Source: Clostridia bacterium (lineage in GTDB: Bacteria > Bacillota > Clostridia > Christensenellales > Pumilibacteraceae). Taken from it: DNA of 49,216 nt. Made by a program: the position numbers and the translations under genes. Within the stretch, counting starts at the first letter, position 1. Every line of letters begins with the position of its first letter. Below the pieces are notes generated by a model. That model did no database searches, was not told where the DNA came from, and was given only the letters and a program-made list of their open reading frames with translations. This document shows, one piece after another, positions 22,392 through 30,004 of the stretch. The DNA lies in assembly GCA_900767465.1 (NCBI GenBank), contig CAAGAW010000023.1:1-49216 (forward strand), in the 5' to 3' direction.

Positions 22392-22931
22392 CTAATCGAA
22401 AATTACGCCCGACTTGAGTTCGTCCGACTTTTCGGGCGAGACGAGAAGAGCGACGAGTCCGAGCGCGAAATCCATTGCCGTTCCCGCGCCGCGCGAAGTA
22501 GTTACGTTGCCGTCCGTTACGACCTTGTCCGTAACGCAGTCCGCACCTTCGAGAAACCTCTCGAACGACGGATAACAAGTCGCTTTTTTGCCGCGAAGCA
22601 GTCCGCGCTTGCCGAGCACCGACGGAGCGGCGCATATCGCCGCCAGCCTTCCGCCGTCCGACAACGTGCGGTTTATAAGCGCGTCCGTTTCGGGCGACGC
22701 GTCGAGGTTTTTCGTCCCCGGCATTCCACCGGGCAGTATCAGACATTCGATTTCGTCGTGCGGCAGGTCTTTCGGCTCGCAGTCGGCGATCACGGGTATT
22801 CCGTGCGCGCCCGTTACCGTCTTGCCGGTTATACCCACCGTAACCACCTTTTTGTCCGCCCGACGAAGCATATCCACAGGCGTGAGAGCCTCGATTTCCT
22901 CGAATCCGTCCGCAAGTAATACCGTAATCAT
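22392..22931 (-). CDS. DJ-1/PfpI family protein
   Basis: The 179-residue single-domain product has the DJ-1/ThiJ fold signatures: LLADGFEEIEALTPVDMLRR at the N-terminus, LILPGGMPGTKNL (about 64-76) and the nucleophile elbow AAICAAPSVLGKRGLL with Cys100. The conserved glutamate that tunes the cysteine lies in the FEEIE segment. Members act as deglycase/glyoxalase-like or redox-stress proteins; which applies here is open. GGGAGGATC precedes the ATG. It is monocistronic and divergent from the radical SAM gene, and each has a consensus promoter. Confidence 0.9.
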   Translation of the reverse strand: MITVLLADGFEEIEALTPVDMLRRADKKVVTVGITGKTVTGAHGIPVIADCEPKDLPHDEIECLILPGGMPGTKNLDASPETDALINRTLSDGGRLAAICAAPSVLGKRGLLRGKKATCYPSFERFLEGADCVTDKVVTDGNVTTSRGAGTAMDFALGLVALLVSPEKSDELKSGVIFD

Positions 22932-22963
22932 ATCCGATCCTCCCGAATTTGTTTTCCGCCTTG

Positions 22964-22992
22964 ATTATACCGCGATTTCCCGCTTTTGTCAA
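22964..22992 (-). promoter_or_regulatory. Promoter of the DJ-1 gene
   Basis: On the minus strand TTGACA (22987-22992), a 17-base spacer and TATAAT (22964-22969) are both perfect, 33 bases before the ATG. Confidence 0.88.
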
Positions 22993-23020
22993 CGCGTTGC
23001 ACGGTATAACGATATGGCGG

Positions 23021-23049
23021 TTGACGAATTTTTTGGCGTGTGGTATAAT
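23021..23049 (+). promoter_or_regulatory. Promoter of the PflX-like radical SAM gene
   Basis: TTGACG (23021-23026), a 17-base spacer and TATAAT (23044-23049). The ATG follows at 23078. Confidence 0.85.
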
Positions 23050-23077
23050 GAAAAAGAACGAAAAGCGAGGTCGGATT

Positions 23078-23947
23078 ATGGCAAAATGTTATGCGTGTCC
23101 GCGCGAATGCGGGGTCGATCGCGACGAAAAGCGCGGTTACTGCGGCGCGGGCAACGAAATCTTAATAGCGAAAACGATGGTTCATCGGTTCGAGGAGCCG
23201 CCGATAAGCGGAACGCGCGGCAGCGGCGCGATATTTTTCGGCGGGTGCAACCTCGGTTGCGTTTACTGCCAGAACGCCGAAATCTCCGTGCGGGCGGCGG
23301 GTAAACCTACGACCGCGGCGGAACTTGAAAAGATTATTTTCGACCTCGAAGCGCAGGGCGTACACAATATCGACCTTATCACGGCGGCGCACTTCGTGCC
23401 GTACCTTGTGCCGGTTCTCGAAAAAGTCAAACCGAAACTTTCGATCCCGATCGTGTACAATTCGGGCGGCTACGAAAAGCGCGAAACGCTCCGGCTTCTG
23501 GACGGACTTATCGACGTATATCTGCCCGATTATAAATATCGGTCGAGCGAACTTGCAAAAAAATTCTCGTTCGCGCCCGACTATCCCGAAGTTGCCGAAG
23601 CCGCGCTCGAAGAAATGACGAGGCAACAGCCCGAATTCGTAACGGACGACAGCGGCATCGCAAAGCGCGGCGTAATCGTTCGCCACCTCGTTCTGCCCGC
23701 GCACCGCGACGATTCGATAGCCGTAATGCGGTTGCTCGCAGGTCGTTTTCCGACGGTAAAACTAAGCCTTATGCGGCAGTACACGCCCGAATTCAATCGG
23801 TCTGAGTACCGCGAACTCAATCGCCGCGTGACCTCGTTCGAGTATAATTCGGTGGTGGACGAAGCCGTGCGGCTCGGACTCGACGGGTTTATTCAGGACG
23901 CCTCGTCCGCGACCGCCGCGTTCACGCCCGATTTTTCGGAAAACTAA
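23078..23947 (+). CDS. PflX-like radical SAM protein
   Basis: The start at the ATG 23078 gives the family N-terminus MAKCYACPRECGVDRDEKRG, and GCGAGG lies 8 bases upstream; a longer frame to 22949 runs through the promoter. The 289-residue product has a leading cysteine cluster (CYACPRECGV...GYCGAG). The radical SAM motif GGCNLGCVYCQN (about residues 55-66) and the later YNSGGYEK and VYLPDYKY segments fit the PflA-related COG1313 (PflX) group. Its substrate is unknown; the relation to PflA is by homology only. It ends 1 base from the convergent AraC gene, with no terminator in between. Confidence 0.85.
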   Translation: MAKCYACPRECGVDRDEKRGYCGAGNEILIAKTMVHRFEEPPISGTRGSGAIFFGGCNLGCVYCQNAEISVRAAGKPTTAAELEKIIFDLEAQGVHNIDLITAAHFVPYLVPVLEKVKPKLSIPIVYNSGGYEKRETLRLLDGLIDVYLPDYKYRSSELAKKFSFAPDYPEVAEAALEEMTRQQPEFVTDDSGIAKRGVIVRHLVLPAHRDDSIAVMRLLAGRFPTVKLSLMRQYTPEFNRSEYRELNRRVTSFEYNSVVDEAVRLGLDGFIQDASSATAAFTPDFSEN

Positions 23948-23948
23948 A

Positions 23949-24695
23949 TCACAAAACTCTGATTTTAAGAGACGACGGAGAGATTCCTCGTCTTTTTTTC
24001 ATGATCCGCGAGAGGTATTTCGGCTCGGAAAACCCGCATTTTTCCGCGGTTTCCGCGACCGTGGCGTTTCGCGCCGACAAAAGATCGCACGCGCGGTCGA
24101 GCCTGTATTCTATAACGTAATCGACGGGCGAAACGCCGTATCTGTCGTAAAACCTGCGCCGAAGCGATGATTCGCTCGTGCCTACCGCGCGGCAAACGTC
24201 CGAAAGTTTCATTTCGGGATCGCCGTAGTTTTCGGATATATACGCGAGCGCGTGCAACAGAATTTCGTCCGTTTTGTCGGGAGAGGACGACAAAGCCGCA
24301 AGAATTTCGTAAAACACCGCCGTAGCCGACAGTTTGAAGCCCTCCGGCTTTTCGTCGTAAAGAGCGGCTGCTTTTTCAAACAGCGAAAGAACCTTGTCCG
24401 AACAGTCGAAAATCTCGATTTCGATAGGATGAACGTCGAAGTTTCCGTAAAAGTGTATCGCAATCATTTCGGTGGCGGAATAGTCCGCCTCGTACCCGTA
24501 TCCCGCGGGCAGATACATCACGTCGCCCGCTTTTACCGTGTACGTCGCGCCGCCGAGAACTATCGTGCCGTTTCCCACGAGCCTGAGCGATAAACTGTCG
24601 TATGCACGCATCTGCACGTTCACTTTCTGCCTTTCCCACGATAATTTCGTAACCGTTAGCATTCTCGCCGAAAAATTCTGCTGATCGAAAAACAT
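23949..24695 (-). CDS. AraC family transcriptional regulator (glycan cluster)
   Basis: The start at 24695 (MFFDQQNFSARMLTVTKL) has GGAGGGCGAAAG upstream. The 248-residue product has an N-terminal cupin-like sensor (about 1-130; GTIVLGGATYTVKAGDVMYL, then PAGYGYEADY). Its C-terminal double helix-turn-helix (about 150-248) includes LSDVCRAVGTSESSLRRRF, then YDRYGVSPVDYVIEYRLDRA, and a second helix pair VAETAEKCGFSEPKYLSRIM. It is divergent from the GH113-like gene and probably activates that cluster in response to a sugar. Confidence 0.9.
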   Translation of the reverse strand: MFFDQQNFSARMLTVTKLSWERQKVNVQMRAYDSLSLRLVGNGTIVLGGATYTVKAGDVMYLPAGYGYEADYSATEMIAIHFYGNFDVHPIEIEIFDCSDKVLSLFEKAAALYDEKPEGFKLSATAVFYEILAALSSSPDKTDEILLHALAYISENYGDPEMKLSDVCRAVGTSESSLRRRFYDRYGVSPVDYVIEYRLDRACDLLSARNATVAETAEKCGFSEPKYLSRIMKKRRGISPSSLKIRVL

Positions 24696-24717
24696 CTTCT
24701 TTCGCCCTCCGCTTACG

Positions 24718-24746
24718 ATTATAGCGGCGCGGAGGCGTTTAGTCAA
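24718..24746 (-). promoter_or_regulatory. Promoter of the AraC gene
   Basis: On the minus strand TTGACT (24741-24746), a 17-base spacer and TATAAT (24718-24723). Confidence 0.82.
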
Positions 24747-24788
24747 GCGTATTGACCGAAAAGTCCACCTTTTGCGGCGCGAGCGGGG

Positions 24789-24817
24789 TTGGAAAACCGG
24801 TCCGTTCGTCGTATAAT
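24789..24817 (+). promoter_or_regulatory. Promoter of the glycoside hydrolase operon
   Basis: TTGGAA (24789-24794), a 17-base spacer and TATAAT (24812-24817). A second TATAAT lies 11 bases on. The weak -35 fits an activated promoter, with the AraC gene divergent. Confidence 0.7.
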
Positions 24818-24849
24818 GTTCGTATAATCGCGAAAAAGGAGAGAAGAAA

Positions 24850-25926
24850 ATGGATTTAAGTAAAGTAAATCTTACGGAAAAAATGAAAAATTCGCCGCTT
24901 ATAAAGGAGCGGATCAAGGGAATGAATTTCGGATTTCTGAGTAAGCGCGGCTATTACGCGACCGAAGAAGCGAAACGCCAGCCCGCGATAATGCGCGGAT
25001 TCGGCGTTAATTGCGTTACGCTCAACCTCAACGTTTGTCAGGAAAAGTACAGTTCGACGAAAGTTTTTCTCGATTTCGAGTACAGCGTGGGCGAGGACGA
25101 ACTCGTCGAAATGGCTAAACTTTTCCGCGCCGAGGGGATTTCGGTAATTCTCAAGCCGTGCATGACCTGTCTTGACGGTCAGCCTATGTGCAGCGTGGAT
25201 TTTCCCGCGGTGGGAACGCAGATTGAGGGCGTAAGGGAGGACTACCGCGCAAAGTGGTTTAATAGTTACGAGCAGTGCGTGCTGTTTGCCGCCGCGCTTG
25301 CCGAAAAAATGCGCGCCGAAGCGTTGATGATCGGCGCGGAACTTCTGGGCGTGGAAGGCGGCTGGGGGAGCGAGGTCGACGACTGCTGGACGAGAATTAT
25401 CGAAAAGAGTAGGGAAGTCTATTCGGGTTTGCTCACGTACGAATTTACTTTCGCTTCGCGCAGACGTCACGAACTCAAATGGTTCAAAGACCTCGACTTT
25501 CTGTCGTACAGTTATTACCCGCCCGCTTGCCCTGCCGATCACCTTTTCGATCCCGAAAACAACCCGACGTATACGCTCGACGAAATACGCGAATTTCTGA
25601 GCTTGCGCGAGCAGAAGATCAACGAGATATGCGCGCGATTCGACAATAAGCCGATTTTGTTTACCGAGTACGGCGTAAGGTCGGCGCACGGTTGTATTCA
25701 GCGACCGTACAACTTCGAGTGGCGCACGCGTTACGACGGCGAAGAGCAGGCGAATTTTATGAAAGCGTCGTTTGAAGTCTTCGACAAAGTGCCGTACTGG
25801 ATGGGACTACTGTGGTGGAAGTGGGACGAAACGCAGAATCGCCCGCATTATCACGACGAAGAGGGCAAGGACAAGGGGTTCACGATTCAGGGCAAACCCG
25901 CCGAAAAAATTTTCCGCGAGGCGTAA
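24850..25926 (+). CDS. Glycoside hydrolase, GH113-like (beta/alpha)8 barrel
   Basis: The 358-residue product resembles GH113 beta-mannanases and related clan A enzymes. It has an early RIKGMNFGFLSKRGYYAT segment, GVNCVTLNLNVCQ, MIGAELLGVEGGWGSEVDD with a likely acid/base Glu (about residue 160), and LFTEYGVRSAHG with a likely nucleophile Glu (about 272). A WMGLLWWKWDE segment near the C-terminus is also typical. No signal peptide is present, so it acts on imported oligosaccharides. GGAG precedes the ATG. The GH20-like gene begins 3 bases after its stop. Substrate assignment to mannosides is family-level inference. Confidence 0.78.
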   Translation: MDLSKVNLTEKMKNSPLIKERIKGMNFGFLSKRGYYATEEAKRQPAIMRGFGVNCVTLNLNVCQEKYSSTKVFLDFEYSVGEDELVEMAKLFRAEGISVILKPCMTCLDGQPMCSVDFPAVGTQIEGVREDYRAKWFNSYEQCVLFAAALAEKMRAEALMIGAELLGVEGGWGSEVDDCWTRIIEKSREVYSGLLTYEFTFASRRRHELKWFKDLDFLSYSYYPPACPADHLFDPENNPTYTLDEIREFLSLREQKINEICARFDNKPILFTEYGVRSAHGCIQRPYNFEWRTRYDGEEQANFMKASFEVFDKVPYWMGLLWWKWDETQNRPHYHDEEGKDKGFTIQGKPAEKIFREA

Positions 25927-25929
25927 GAA

Positions 25930-27282
25930 ATGGTTATAAACGGTAAAATCACGGCGTTTTCGGACGAGAATATCGATAAAAAGTTATACGCCGATTTATG
26001 GAAAGAATTTAGTTTTCATGGCAGCGCGATAAAGATCGCAAAAGGCGAAAGTCTTTGCTTTTCGTGCGGAAAAGCCGCGAATGTCGCGCTTAGCGACGGC
26101 GACGAATTCGCCTTTTACGTCACGGACGACGGCTTTGCGGTAAAAGGCGCGGACTTGAACGGACTGAGGCGCGGGATAAACGCGCTTATGGCGCGGATCG
26201 AGCGCAACGGGAACGGCACGACTATCCCGAACGGTGAAGTTCGCGGCAAGTTTACGTCCGATTTTCGCGCCGTGCATTTTTGCGTGTTTCCCGAAACGAC
26301 GATTTTCGACCTTGACCGCTTTTTGCGCGCCGCCGCGGTTACGTGCTACACTCACGCGGCGGTCGAATTCTGGGGTACGCTCCGTTACGATTCGCTGCGT
26401 TGGCTGGGGTTCAAGAACGCATTTACCAAGCGCGAGGTTAAAAAGGTTTTCGGAATGGCGAGATCGCTCGGGCTTGAAATCATACCGTTTTTCAATCACC
26501 TCGGACACGCTTCGCAGTGCCGCGTTACGAGCGGGAAACACGTCGTTATGGATCAGAAACCCGAGTACGCGCGGCTTTTTACGCCGGACGGGTGGGCGTA
26601 CGATATAGGGTCGGAAGAGGTGAAAAATCTGCTTAGAAACGTGCGGCGCGAGTTGGGCGAACTTTGCGGCGAAGGTAAGTATTTCCATATCGGCTGCGAC
26701 GAGCCGTATATTTACGACCTCGGCTACGGCTCGCACGAAAAAGTGAACGCTTACGTCGCGGATCGCGCCCGCGAGGTCTTGGGCGAGGGCAGATTGCCGA
26801 TTATATGGTCCGATCTGCTCGTTCCCGCGCGGTTCAAAGACTGTTACGAAATCGAAAAATACACGCCGACCGAAAGCGACGAAAAACGGGTTGACGATTT
26901 TGCCGCGATTCTGCCGAAAGGAACGGTGCTTGCCGACTGGTGGTACGAGATCGAACGTTCGCCCGTGCCGACTTGCGAAAAACTCAAAAAGTACGGGTTT
27001 GAAATAATCGGCTGTCCGTGGGAAACGTTCGGAAATATCCGCGCGTACCATAAAACGGACGGGCTTAAGGGCGTAATGCTTACGACGTGGCACACGCTTT
27101 ACAGAAATTACGCCGACCTGCTTATAAACGCGCGGCTTTTCGGGTGTCCGCATAACCGGTGGTCGGAATTTGCACCCGCAAGAACGGAAACCGCAAGGAT
27201 TCTGCGCGCCGTTAAGAAGCCGGAAAAATACGAACGGGCGGGCTTTTGCAACCGTCAGATTACGAAAGATTTTACGCAATGA
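25930..27282 (+). CDS. Family 20-like glycoside hydrolase (beta-N-acetylhexosaminidase)
   Basis: The 450-residue product carries the GH20 hallmark HIGCDEP (Asp257-Glu258), the pair used in substrate-assisted catalysis. A preceding partial beta-domain (about 1-105) and barrel strands such as FRAVHFCVFPE, EIIPFFNHLGHASQCR and ADWWYEIERS are also seen. WETFGN and a TTWHTLYRN segment complete the active site region. It has no signal peptide and is therefore intracellular. It is cotranscribed with the GH113-like gene (3-base gap) and overlaps the transporter start by four bases. It would remove terminal N-acetylhexosamine from imported glycans. Confidence 0.82.
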   Translation: MVINGKITAFSDENIDKKLYADLWKEFSFHGSAIKIAKGESLCFSCGKAANVALSDGDEFAFYVTDDGFAVKGADLNGLRRGINALMARIERNGNGTTIPNGEVRGKFTSDFRAVHFCVFPETTIFDLDRFLRAAAVTCYTHAAVEFWGTLRYDSLRWLGFKNAFTKREVKKVFGMARSLGLEIIPFFNHLGHASQCRVTSGKHVVMDQKPEYARLFTPDGWAYDIGSEEVKNLLRNVRRELGELCGEGKYFHIGCDEPYIYDLGYGSHEKVNAYVADRAREVLGEGRLPIIWSDLLVPARFKDCYEIEKYTPTESDEKRVDDFAAILPKGTVLADWWYEIERSPVPTCEKLKKYGFEIIGCPWETFGNIRAYHKTDGLKGVMLTTWHTLYRNYADLLINARLFGCPHNRWSEFAPARTETARILRAVKKPEKYERAGFCNRQITKDFTQ

Positions 27283-28229
27283 ACTATTTACTTTATCTTG
27301 CCGTGGTGGCTTGCAACGTTTCGGCGAGCGTTTTTACCAAACTTAACTCGAAACGCGGCGGCAACTCTACGCTGTTTAATTTTTTCCGTGCGCTCGTGCC
27401 GTTTCTTGCGTTCGGAGCGGCTGCGCTCGCGTTTGGCGGGAAAATTACCGCGAGAACCGCGCTTTTCGGCGCGGCTTACGGTGCGTGCCTTGCCGGTTCG
27501 ACCGTCTGCGGTTACTTCGCGCTTGCGTGCGGACCGATGGGGATTACGAGCGCGATCGCAACGTTTTCTCTCGTTCCCGTCACCGTTTTCTGCGTGATCT
27601 TCCGCGGAGAACCGCTTACCGCGATAAAAGCCGCGGGAATAATTCTCGCGCTCGTCTCGCTCGTCGTTATGAACGCCGAAAAACCGCGCGCCGATTTTAA
27701 TAAACGCAAGTGGTTGACGCTCGCGCTGTCCACGCTTTTACTTAACGCCGCGTGCCAGATAATCATAGTCGTTGCGGGCGGCGACGGCGGGGGAATAACT
27801 TTTACCGCGTGTGCGCAGATCGTGCCGTTTCTTGCGTTCGGAGCGGCGTTCGTGTTTTCGACGATCAAAAAACGTTCTGCTCGCACGTCCGAAACTTCCG
27901 ACGAATTGCCTTCTGACGATACTTCGGATACGTTAAACGATGCGGCTCGCGCGTCCGGAATTTCACCCGCCGCGGCACCGACGGGCGCGGGTAAAGCGGC
28001 TGTCTTCGGCGCGGTTGCGGGGATAACTACCGCGTCGGGTGCGTTCGTTACTTTTTTACTCGCCGCGTCCTCGCAAGGCTCAGTGCTTTTCCCGCTTGTG
28101 TCCGTTATTAACCTTATAGGCGTGTTCCTCGTCGGAACGTTCCTTTTCAAGGAAAAACCGACCCCGAAACGCATAATCGCCATCGTTCTTGCCGTCGCCG
28201 CCATTGCCCTGCTTAAATTCTCCGCGTGA
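27279..28229 (+). CDS. EamA/DMT-superfamily transporter
   Basis: The ATG at 27279 overlaps the GH20 stop (ATGA). The 316-residue product has about ten membrane segments in two EamA-like halves. They are joined by a hydrophilic Ser/Thr/Asp-rich cytoplasmic linker (about residues 200-245: KKRSARTSETSDELPSDDTS). Conserved features include the GCGPMG-like ACGPMGITSAIATFSLVPV and the late LFKEKPTPKRIIAIVLAVAA. Its position at the end of the glycosidase operon suggests it moves a sugar or amino sugar product, but DMT substrates cannot be predicted. No clear terminator follows. Confidence 0.87.
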   Translation: MNYLLYLAVVACNVSASVFTKLNSKRGGNSTLFNFFRALVPFLAFGAAALAFGGKITARTALFGAAYGACLAGSTVCGYFALACGPMGITSAIATFSLVPVTVFCVIFRGEPLTAIKAAGIILALVSLVVMNAEKPRADFNKRKWLTLALSTLLLNAACQIIIVVAGGDGGGITFTACAQIVPFLAFGAAFVFSTIKKRSARTSETSDELPSDDTSDTLNDAARASGISPAAAPTGAGKAAVFGAVAGITTASGAFVTFLLAASSQGSVLFPLVSVINLIGVFLVGTFLFKEKPTPKRIIAIVLAVAAIALLKFSA

Positions 28230-28324
28230 CTCGGACAGGTCGTCGGCGCTGCCGCTATGGCTTACTTTTAGAATAGTAACAAATATCTTTTTTAGAAAAG
28301 AAAAGGGAAAAAAGGAAATTCTAC

Positions 28325-28385
28325 TTTTTTCAGGCGGAGAAAAAGAACCGAAAAGTCGTCGGTGCGGGGACTCCCCGCTGTCAAG
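28325..28385 (-). repeat. Dispersed repeat F, copy 2
   Basis: The reverse complement matches 915-985, including GACGACTTTTCGGT and the following CTTTTTCT..GC.TGAAAAA segment. Confidence 0.55.
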
Positions 28386-28589
28386 TATCAGGTTTTATGA
28401 TATGACGAGCGATTGAAAAAACACGGAAGTAAACACTTGCCCGCGGTGGCTCACCGCCTCGCGGGAGCGAACGGCGAGCCGCCGTAGGCAAGTCGGCGAT
28501 GCCACCTTTAAGTAAGTTGTTTGTTAGAAACAAAACATATAAACCCATCCGCGGTGGTTTTCTGTCTTGGCTGAAACTATAAGTTATGC

Positions 28590-28617
28590 GGCGGTCCGAG
28601 GGCGAATCGCCCTACCG
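28590..28617 (-). repeat. 28-bp palindromic repeat D2
   Basis: The reverse complement differs at one base from the copy inside RAYT (12437-12464). It is followed by GTCGGCTGCGCCGCGAATA, the same type of small flanking hairpin as at 21999. Confidence 0.8.
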
Positions 28618-28827
28618 TCGGCTGCGCCGCGAATAGGTACGATGTCATTCAGGGGCGTCAGTCAAGAAATCCCTTACGGTAGAGGAGATAACAAACGAAC
28701 CCGACTACCCCAAACACTTGTCCTCGGTGGCACGCCGCCGAGAAATCCCCCGCATTAGAAACGATATCAGTAGTATACCGACAAACACCGAAACTAAAAA
28801 AAATTTTAAAAAACTTTATTCAAACGG

Positions 28828-28857
28828 TTGACAAGTTGCCCGAAACCGTGTTATTAT
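28828..28857 (+). promoter_or_regulatory. Promoter of perR
   Basis: TTGACA (28828-28833) and TATTAT (28852-28857) are separated by 18 bases. The Fur-type operator begins 11 bases after the -10, over the transcription start. Confidence 0.8.
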
Positions 28858-28868
28858 ATAAGTATAAA

Positions 28869-28883
28869 TGATAATGATTATCA
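28869..28883. promoter_or_regulatory. Fur/PerR-type operator, perfect 7-1-7 palindrome
   Basis: TGATAATGATTATCA equals the 7-1-7 Fur box consensus of Bacillus (TGATAAT-N-ATTATCA) without mismatch. The symmetry extends one more base on each side (ATGATAAT-G-ATTATCAT). It sits at the transcription start of the regulator gene, so autoregulation is expected. A PerR box differs at the outer positions (TTATAAT-N-ATTATAA). Confidence 0.9.
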
Positions 28884-28942
28884 TTATTAAATTATTATCG
28901 TTACGAAATTTTCGCAAAGCGGCGAGAGGAGGTGAACCGTCC

Positions 28943-29344
28943 GTGCAGGAAAATCAGACTTCGACGAAAAGGTATTCGTATCGGCGCGAGGTTATATACG
29001 ACACGCTGAAAGCAACGACGGCGCACCCCGACGTGGACGCGATATACGCGGCGGTTCGCGAAAAGTTGCCCGGCGTGGGCGTGGCGACGGTGTATCGAGT
29101 GCTTCGCGATCTCGTTGCGGAGGGTAAGGCCGTTACGCTCGAAACCACCGACGATCGGATTCATTACGACGCGGACGTATCGCCGCACGCACATTTTATT
29201 TGCGGGAAGTGCGGCAGAATAATCGATATTTTCGAGCCGCCCGCGCTCACCGAAAAAGCCGAAAAAATGGGATTTACGGTAAAGAGCGAAAAGACGGTGC
29301 TTTACGGGGTTTGCCCCGATTGCGCCGCAAAAAACAGATCTTGA
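28943..29344 (+). CDS. perR: Fur-family peroxide-responsive regulator (PerR-like)
   Basis: The start is GTG at 28943, 10 bases after a strong GGAGG; a longer frame from 28868 would translate the operator. The 133-residue product has the DNA-binding winged helix (VATVYRVLRDLV, about residues 47-58). The five PerR regulatory metal ligands are present with exact spacing: His28, Asp76, His82, His84 and Asp95, at a constant offset of nine from B. subtilis His37, Asp85, His91, His93 and Asp104. The structural zinc cysteines are Cys87, Cys90, Cys124 and Cys127. Asp95 rather than Glu favours PerR over Fur. The downstream rubrerythrins fit a peroxide regulon. The operator is of Fur type, which is the odd point. 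Confidence 0.88.
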   Translation: MQENQTSTKRYSYRREVIYDTLKATTAHPDVDAIYAAVREKLPGVGVATVYRVLRDLVAEGKAVTLETTDDRIHYDADVSPHAHFICGKCGRIIDIFEPPALTEKAEKMGFTVKSEKTVLYGVCPDCAAKNRS

Positions 29345-29419
29345 CCGTTTGCGGCGGGGAGAAATAACGCCGCGGACGAAAGATAAAATATTTTAATTCA
29401 AAACGGAGGAACTAAAACT

Positions 29420-29947
29420 ATGAAAAGATGTCTTGTGTGCGGATGTGTGGTAGAGGACAACGTCGAAAAATGCCCGCAGTGCGGCGCGACCCGGTTCGAG
29501 CCGATCGTCGAAAACGAAGCTTCGTGGGCGTGCGAACACCGCGTGGGCGACGGAGTCGTCGAGGACGCGGAGGTTATGAAAGGACTTCGCGAGAACTTTG
29601 CGGGCGAATGTACCGAAGTGGGTATGTACCTTGCGATGGCGCGCGTTGCCGAGCGCGAAGGGTATCCCGAGGTTGCGGAGGCTTACAAGCGTTACGCGTT
29701 CGAGGAAGCGGAACACGCGGCTAAGTTTGCCGAACTTTTGGGCGAAGTCGTTACCGATTCGACCAAAAAGAACCTCGAACTTCGCTATATGGCGGAGGGC
29801 GGCGCGTGCAAGGGCAAACTCGATCTTGCCGGCCGCGCAAAAAAACTCGGTTACGACGCGATCCACGATACCGTTCACGAAATGGCAAAGGACGAGGCTC
29901 GTCACGGCGCGGGATTCAAAGGGCTTCTGGACAGATACTTCAAGTAA
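29420..29947 (+). CDS. Reverse rubrerythrin
   Basis: This is a peroxide-reducing protein of anaerobes. The 175-residue product has an N-terminal rubredoxin-like FeCys4 domain (CLVCG Cys4/Cys7 and CPQCG Cys18/Cys21). A C-terminal ferritin-like diiron four-helix bundle follows, with ExxE/ExxH-type ligands (ENFAGECTEVGMYL, EEAEHAAKF, HEMAKDEARHG). The order is opposite to classic rubrerythrin, hence reverse rubrerythrin as in clostridia. ACGGAGG precedes the ATG. The 75-base gap after perR contains a 12-base palindrome (TAAAATATTTTA, 29384-29395) and a GCGGCG/CGCCGC hairpin; cotranscription with perR is likely. Confidence 0.92.
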   Translation: MKRCLVCGCVVEDNVEKCPQCGATRFEPIVENEASWACEHRVGDGVVEDAEVMKGLRENFAGECTEVGMYLAMARVAEREGYPEVAEAYKRYAFEEAEHAAKFAELLGEVVTDSTKKNLELRYMAEGGACKGKLDLAGRAKKLGYDAIHDTVHEMAKDEARHGAGFKGLLDRYFK

Positions 29948-30004
29948 GCCGGATAAAAAACACACATACGTATAGTCGAATTTACGACGAAAGGAGAAAT
30001 AACG

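Larger units (their letters stand above)
28230..28827. repeat. Intergenic repeat block 4
   Basis: No gene is supported. The block holds dispersed repeat F (28325-28385, minus), E units (CTTGCCCGCGGTGGCTCACCGCC near 28437 and a partner near 28473-28493), palindrome D2 (28590-28617), and a short A-like unit (GATGTCATTCAGGGGCGTCAG, about 28641-28685). The last 70 bases are AT-rich and lead into the perR promoter. Confidence 0.7.

Noticed and set aside
25996..27279. 427-codon minus-strand frame opposite the GH20-like gene
   Set aside because: It exactly shadows the plus-strand gene, has no ribosome binding site, and its translation is Arg/Phe/Val-rich nonsense, while the plus strand has the HIGCDEP motif and operon overlaps.
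29965..29993. Similarity of TACGTATA.TCGAATTTA.GAC.AAAG to 35066-35095
   Set aside because: About 30 bases with several mismatches in AT-rich intergenic sequence; too little to call a repeat.
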